Shown here: positions 61,460 through 64,000 of the stretch, one piece after another
Numbering within the stretch: position 1 is the first letter of the stretch
How the letters are laid out: every line of letters begins with the position of its first letter
Assembly: GCA_947471745.1 (NCBI GenBank)
Contig: CANJKZ010000011.1
Location: forward strand, 1,240,001 to 1,304,000
Source: Closterium sp. Naga37s-1
Lineage: Eukaryota > Streptophyta > Zygnematophyceae > Desmidiales > Closteriaceae
Length of the DNA: 64,000 nt
Direction of reading: 5' to 3'
Translations under genes and position numbers: made by a program
Notes under the pieces: model-generated
Seen by the model: only the letters and a program-made list of their open reading frames with translations
Told to the model about the DNA's origin: nothing
Database searches by the model: none

Positions 61460-62503
61460 GACAGCAGTAGACTAGCAGCACGAGCAGTAGGCTAAGGGCA
61501 GCGCAGTAGTAGAGGTGCTGCTCTTACCGGGCAGGCGAGACGGACCGAGTGTACAGGACAGGGCGGCTCGGACGACTCGGCGGCTCGGCGGCTCGGCAGC
61601 ACCAGCAGGTCGGCAGCTCAGCGACTCGGGCGGCTCGGGCGGCTCGGGCGGCTCGGGCGGCTCGGCGGCTCGGGCGGTTCGGTGGCTCGGGCGGCTCGGG
61701 CGGCTCGGGCGGTTCGGTGGCTCGGGCGGCTCGGCTGCTGCAGGGGCAGCCGCGGCTGTTGCTCACAGTACGGCGGCGGCCGCTGTTGCAGCGGCAGCGG
61801 CAGTTGCTGCTGCAGGGCCGGCGGCGGCCGCTCCTGTAGGGACGGCGGCGGCCGCGGGTGCAGTGGCGGCGGGTGCTGCTGCAGGGGCGGCGGATGCTAC
61901 TGCTGCTGGGACTGCGGCCGCGGTCGCTGTAGCGACTGCAGCTGCTGCTGCTGTAGAGGCGGCGACGGCGGGCCGAGAGAGGCCGCGAAGGGCGGCGGAC
62001 GGGCCGTGAAGGGGGGCACGAGGGGCCGCAGAGGGCGGCGACCGGCCGTGAAGGGGCCGGGAGTGGCCGCGGAGGGCGGCGACGGGCCGTGAAGGGCGGC
62101 GCGAGGGGCCGCGGAGGGCGGCGACCGGCCGTGAAGGGGCCGCGAGTGGCCGCGGAGGGCGGCGACCGGCCGTGAAGGGGCCACGAGTGGCCGCGGAGGG
62201 CGGCGACGGGCCGTGAAGGGCGACGCGAGGGGCCGCGAAGGGCGGCTACGGGCCGTAGGGGGCCGTAAGGGCGGCGCGAGGGGCCGGAAGGGCGGCGCGA
62301 GGGGCCGTAATGGCGGCACGAGGGGCCGTCAGAGGGGCCGCTAAGGGCGACGCGAAGGGGCCAAGAGAGGGCGCGACGGTAGGGAGGGCACGCGGGGCGC
62401 GACTCGGGCAGGAGCGAAGCGCGCTCCGGGCAGGAAAAAAAAAAAAAAAAATCGATTGGTGGGCCCTAGGAAGCGTTCCCACGAGGGAACCCGCTCTATA
62501 CCA
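61460..62503 (-). repeat. D2 leader with minisatellites
   Basis: 61565-61740 is built from a 9-bp unit GGCGGCTCG. 61750-61970 is GC-rich with CTGCTGCAGGGGCGGC words. 61985-62240 repeats a unit of 41-42 bp based on GCGACCGGCCGTGAAGGGGC. The end carries the A17 run, TTGGTGGGCCCTA (62456-62468), the hairpin GTTCCC/GGGAAC (62475-62490) and the primer-site complement GCTCTATACCA. Confidence 0.8.
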
Positions 62504-62627
62504 TGTGAAATAACGAGGAATGAATTGACTAAGGGAAAGTTGGGTACAAAAGCAAACCCTAGAAAACTGTACCCCATATGTGCTACCCCACTATAGCTTA
62601 CAGTAGCTATGTCATATAAATCTGACA
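62504..62627 (-). repeat. D-family LTR, shared by D2 and D3 (124 bp)
   Basis: One base differs from 57722-57845. It has a primer site on the left and a polypurine tract on the right. Confidence 0.92.
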
Positions 62628-64000
62628 CACCCCCATAGGCAAAGTGGGGGAGAACAAGGGGTCACAAGACCAGTCAAGCAAAGCAAAGCAAGCTCAGGGT
62701 GGATCACAAAGTCACCACACATTCCGAGCACAAGTTCAAGGCCACAAGGCCAGTTCACATGCAGGATTGCATATATATATAAGGCTAGACAAGCAAGAGC
62801 AGGTGTATACATATATATGCAACAGTACAAACAAGGTCAAGGGGTGAGCAAGTGAGGCAAGGTAGGCACAAGACCCAGCTGAGTACAGAAGCGCTGATGA
62901 TCACAAGGCGGGAGTGCCTTGGTGAAGATATCAGCAGTGTTGGCCTCAGAGGCCACGTACGCAAGCCGCAGCTGACCACGCTGCTGTAGCTCACGAGCAA
63001 GGAAGTAGCGGAGAGCAATGTGCTTCGTTCTGTGCTCCAGTCTCTGCTCTCGACACAAGGCCAGCATGGCCTTGTTGTCTACGTACAGCACTGGAGGAGA
63101 ACGAGGCGGCTCTCCGAGGTCAGTCAGCAGGTAGGTGAGCCAGCGAAGCTCCTGTGCAGCCATGGCACCGGCGTAGATCTCAGCCTCACAACTGGAGCCG
63201 AGAACAGAAGACGAGCGGGTAGCCCGCCACGAAACAGAGCCGGAACCAAGGCTGAAGGTGTAACCCTGTGACGACCGCTGAGTAGCCTGGTCGTCAGCCC
63301 AAGAAGCGTCTGCGTGCCCAGTGAGGACCACTGGACTCTGCCCTCCAAGCACAAGCCCCATGCCCGACGTACTGCACAAGTAGCGCAACACCCTCTTCGC
63401 TGCAGCCATGTGCTCCGGTCTGTGTCTCCCAGGAGCAACATAGCGTGCAAGAATGCTAAGAGGGTATGCAAGGTCAGGTCGTGTGCAGGTCATCAGGTAC
63501 ATGAGGCAGCCAACAAGCTCTGGGTACGGGCCACTCGACTCTACGGACTCATCCGAAGGCAGAGCTGAGAGCGAGTGGCGAGTAGGCAGAGGAGTGGCCT
63601 GAGGCGAGGAGTACGTGAAGCCGAAGCGCTGAAGGACCTGCTGCACCATGTGTGACTGAGTCAGGGTAATGGTGCGGCGTGCTCTGTCCCGGGTGATCTG
63701 CAAGCCAAGGTAGCTGCGCAGTTCACCCAGGTCTGTGCACGTGTGTCTCTTCTGCAGCTCGGACTTCACGTGGGCGAGTCCAGCAGTGTCAGCTGTGGCG
63801 AAGACCAAGTCGTCGACGTACACGAGGATGTAGAACGGCGGCAAAGAAGTGTCGGTGCGCAGAAACAGCGACGGGTCGGCAGTAGAGGGAGCAAACCCAA
63901 GGGCCGCAAGCGTAGTCCTCAGTGTGTCGTGCCACTCACGCGGTGCCTGGCGGAGACCGTAGACTGGCCGCCGGAGGCTCCACTGGGTGCCAGGAGGAAA
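62628..64000 (-). mobile_element. Copia element D3, runs off the window
   Basis: Sequence from the polypurine tract on matches D2 from 57846 with about seven substitutions and one 2-bp indel in roughly 1.4 kb. The window ends inside RT. Confidence 0.9.
62837..64000 (-). pseudogene. D3 RT and RNase H, partial
   Basis: The frame is open from the window edge to 62837: RRPVYGLRQAPREWHDT, VYVDDLVFA (about 63805-63830), YLGLQITRDRA, ADASWADDQATQ, SCEAEIYAG, YVDNKAM and TADIFTK. I see no stop or frameshift in the visible part. It is labelled a pseudogene only because the sister copy D2 is deleted further upstream; the part outside is unknown. Confidence 0.75.

Larger units (their letters stand above)
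57846..62503 (-). mobile_element. Copia element D2 interior (integrase-deleted)
   Basis: Together with the LTRs at 57722 and 62504 this makes a 4,906-bp unit. Element order: leader (62503-61460), gag and protease (61459-59369), then directly RT and RNase H (59368-58053), polypurine tract. The integrase core, linker and RT N-terminus are deleted, so it is non-autonomous. It is followed head-to-tail by D3 with about 0.5 percent difference. Confidence 0.92.

Overview
This is eukaryotic repeat DNA, with no bacterial gene layout and no host gene I can name. It is almost entirely a nest of LTR retrotransposons: many Ty1/copia elements, one Ty3/gypsy element, one miniature LTR element (TRIM/SMART type) and the shredded remains of a Helitron-type PIF1 helicase gene. 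The primer-binding sites match the 3' end of plant-type initiator tRNA-Met (TGGTATCAGAGC and variants). GC content is high, leaders are rich in minisatellites, and a cytosine methyltransferase sits inside a gypsy pol. Together these suggest a green-lineage genome, perhaps a streptophyte (charophyte) alga; that assignment is an inference with low to moderate confidence.

Layout. 1-2.9 kb: an unrecognised open frame, a GTCGAC-rich stretch, a small GW-repeat frame, then a decayed + strand copia (K). K is split by element A (2867-7080, target-site duplication AAGAC) and cut off by element B (7366-20745). B's integrase is split by C (12034-18495, 868-bp LTRs, duplication CACTG), the best-preserved element, with one in-frame stop. 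20.8-26.3 kb: + strand copia J, missing its integrase core and part of its RT. 26346-27608: a patch identical, apart from one base I noticed, to 36473-37735. 27.6-32.2 kb: + strand gypsy element whose pol begins with a 5'-truncated DNA cytosine methyltransferase in frame with reverse transcriptase.

32.2-57.4 kb: one Helitron-like helicase gene on the + strand, cut into four pieces by copia F (32842-48575), miniature element M (48771-49322), copia E (49754-57252) and a D-family array. Inside F sits G (37105-45209), and inside G sits H (40599-42732, short, without protein genes). 57.4-64 kb: head-to-tail D elements that share 124-bp LTRs (D1 remnant, complete D2, D3 running off the edge).

The copia elements A, B, C, D, E, F, G and H all lie on the minus strand. 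Their shared plan in element order is LTR, initiator-tRNA primer site, GC-rich leader, gag, protease, pre-integrase, integrase, Gly/Ala-rich linker, RT, RNase H, G-rich polypurine tract, LTR. Almost every copy is broken: RT YVDD is deleted in B and mutated to YVND in F, an RNase H aspartate is lost in G, and integrase is deleted in A, D2 and J.

Main points of interest: (1) the retrotransposon-borne methyltransferase; (2) leaders that resemble initiator tRNA-Met well beyond the primer-binding site, most clearly in H; (3) a miniature element whose LTR/primer-site junction carries tRNA-like A and B boxes; (4) the duplicated junction patch, the shared-LTR tandem array, and a pol fragment captured in E's leader.
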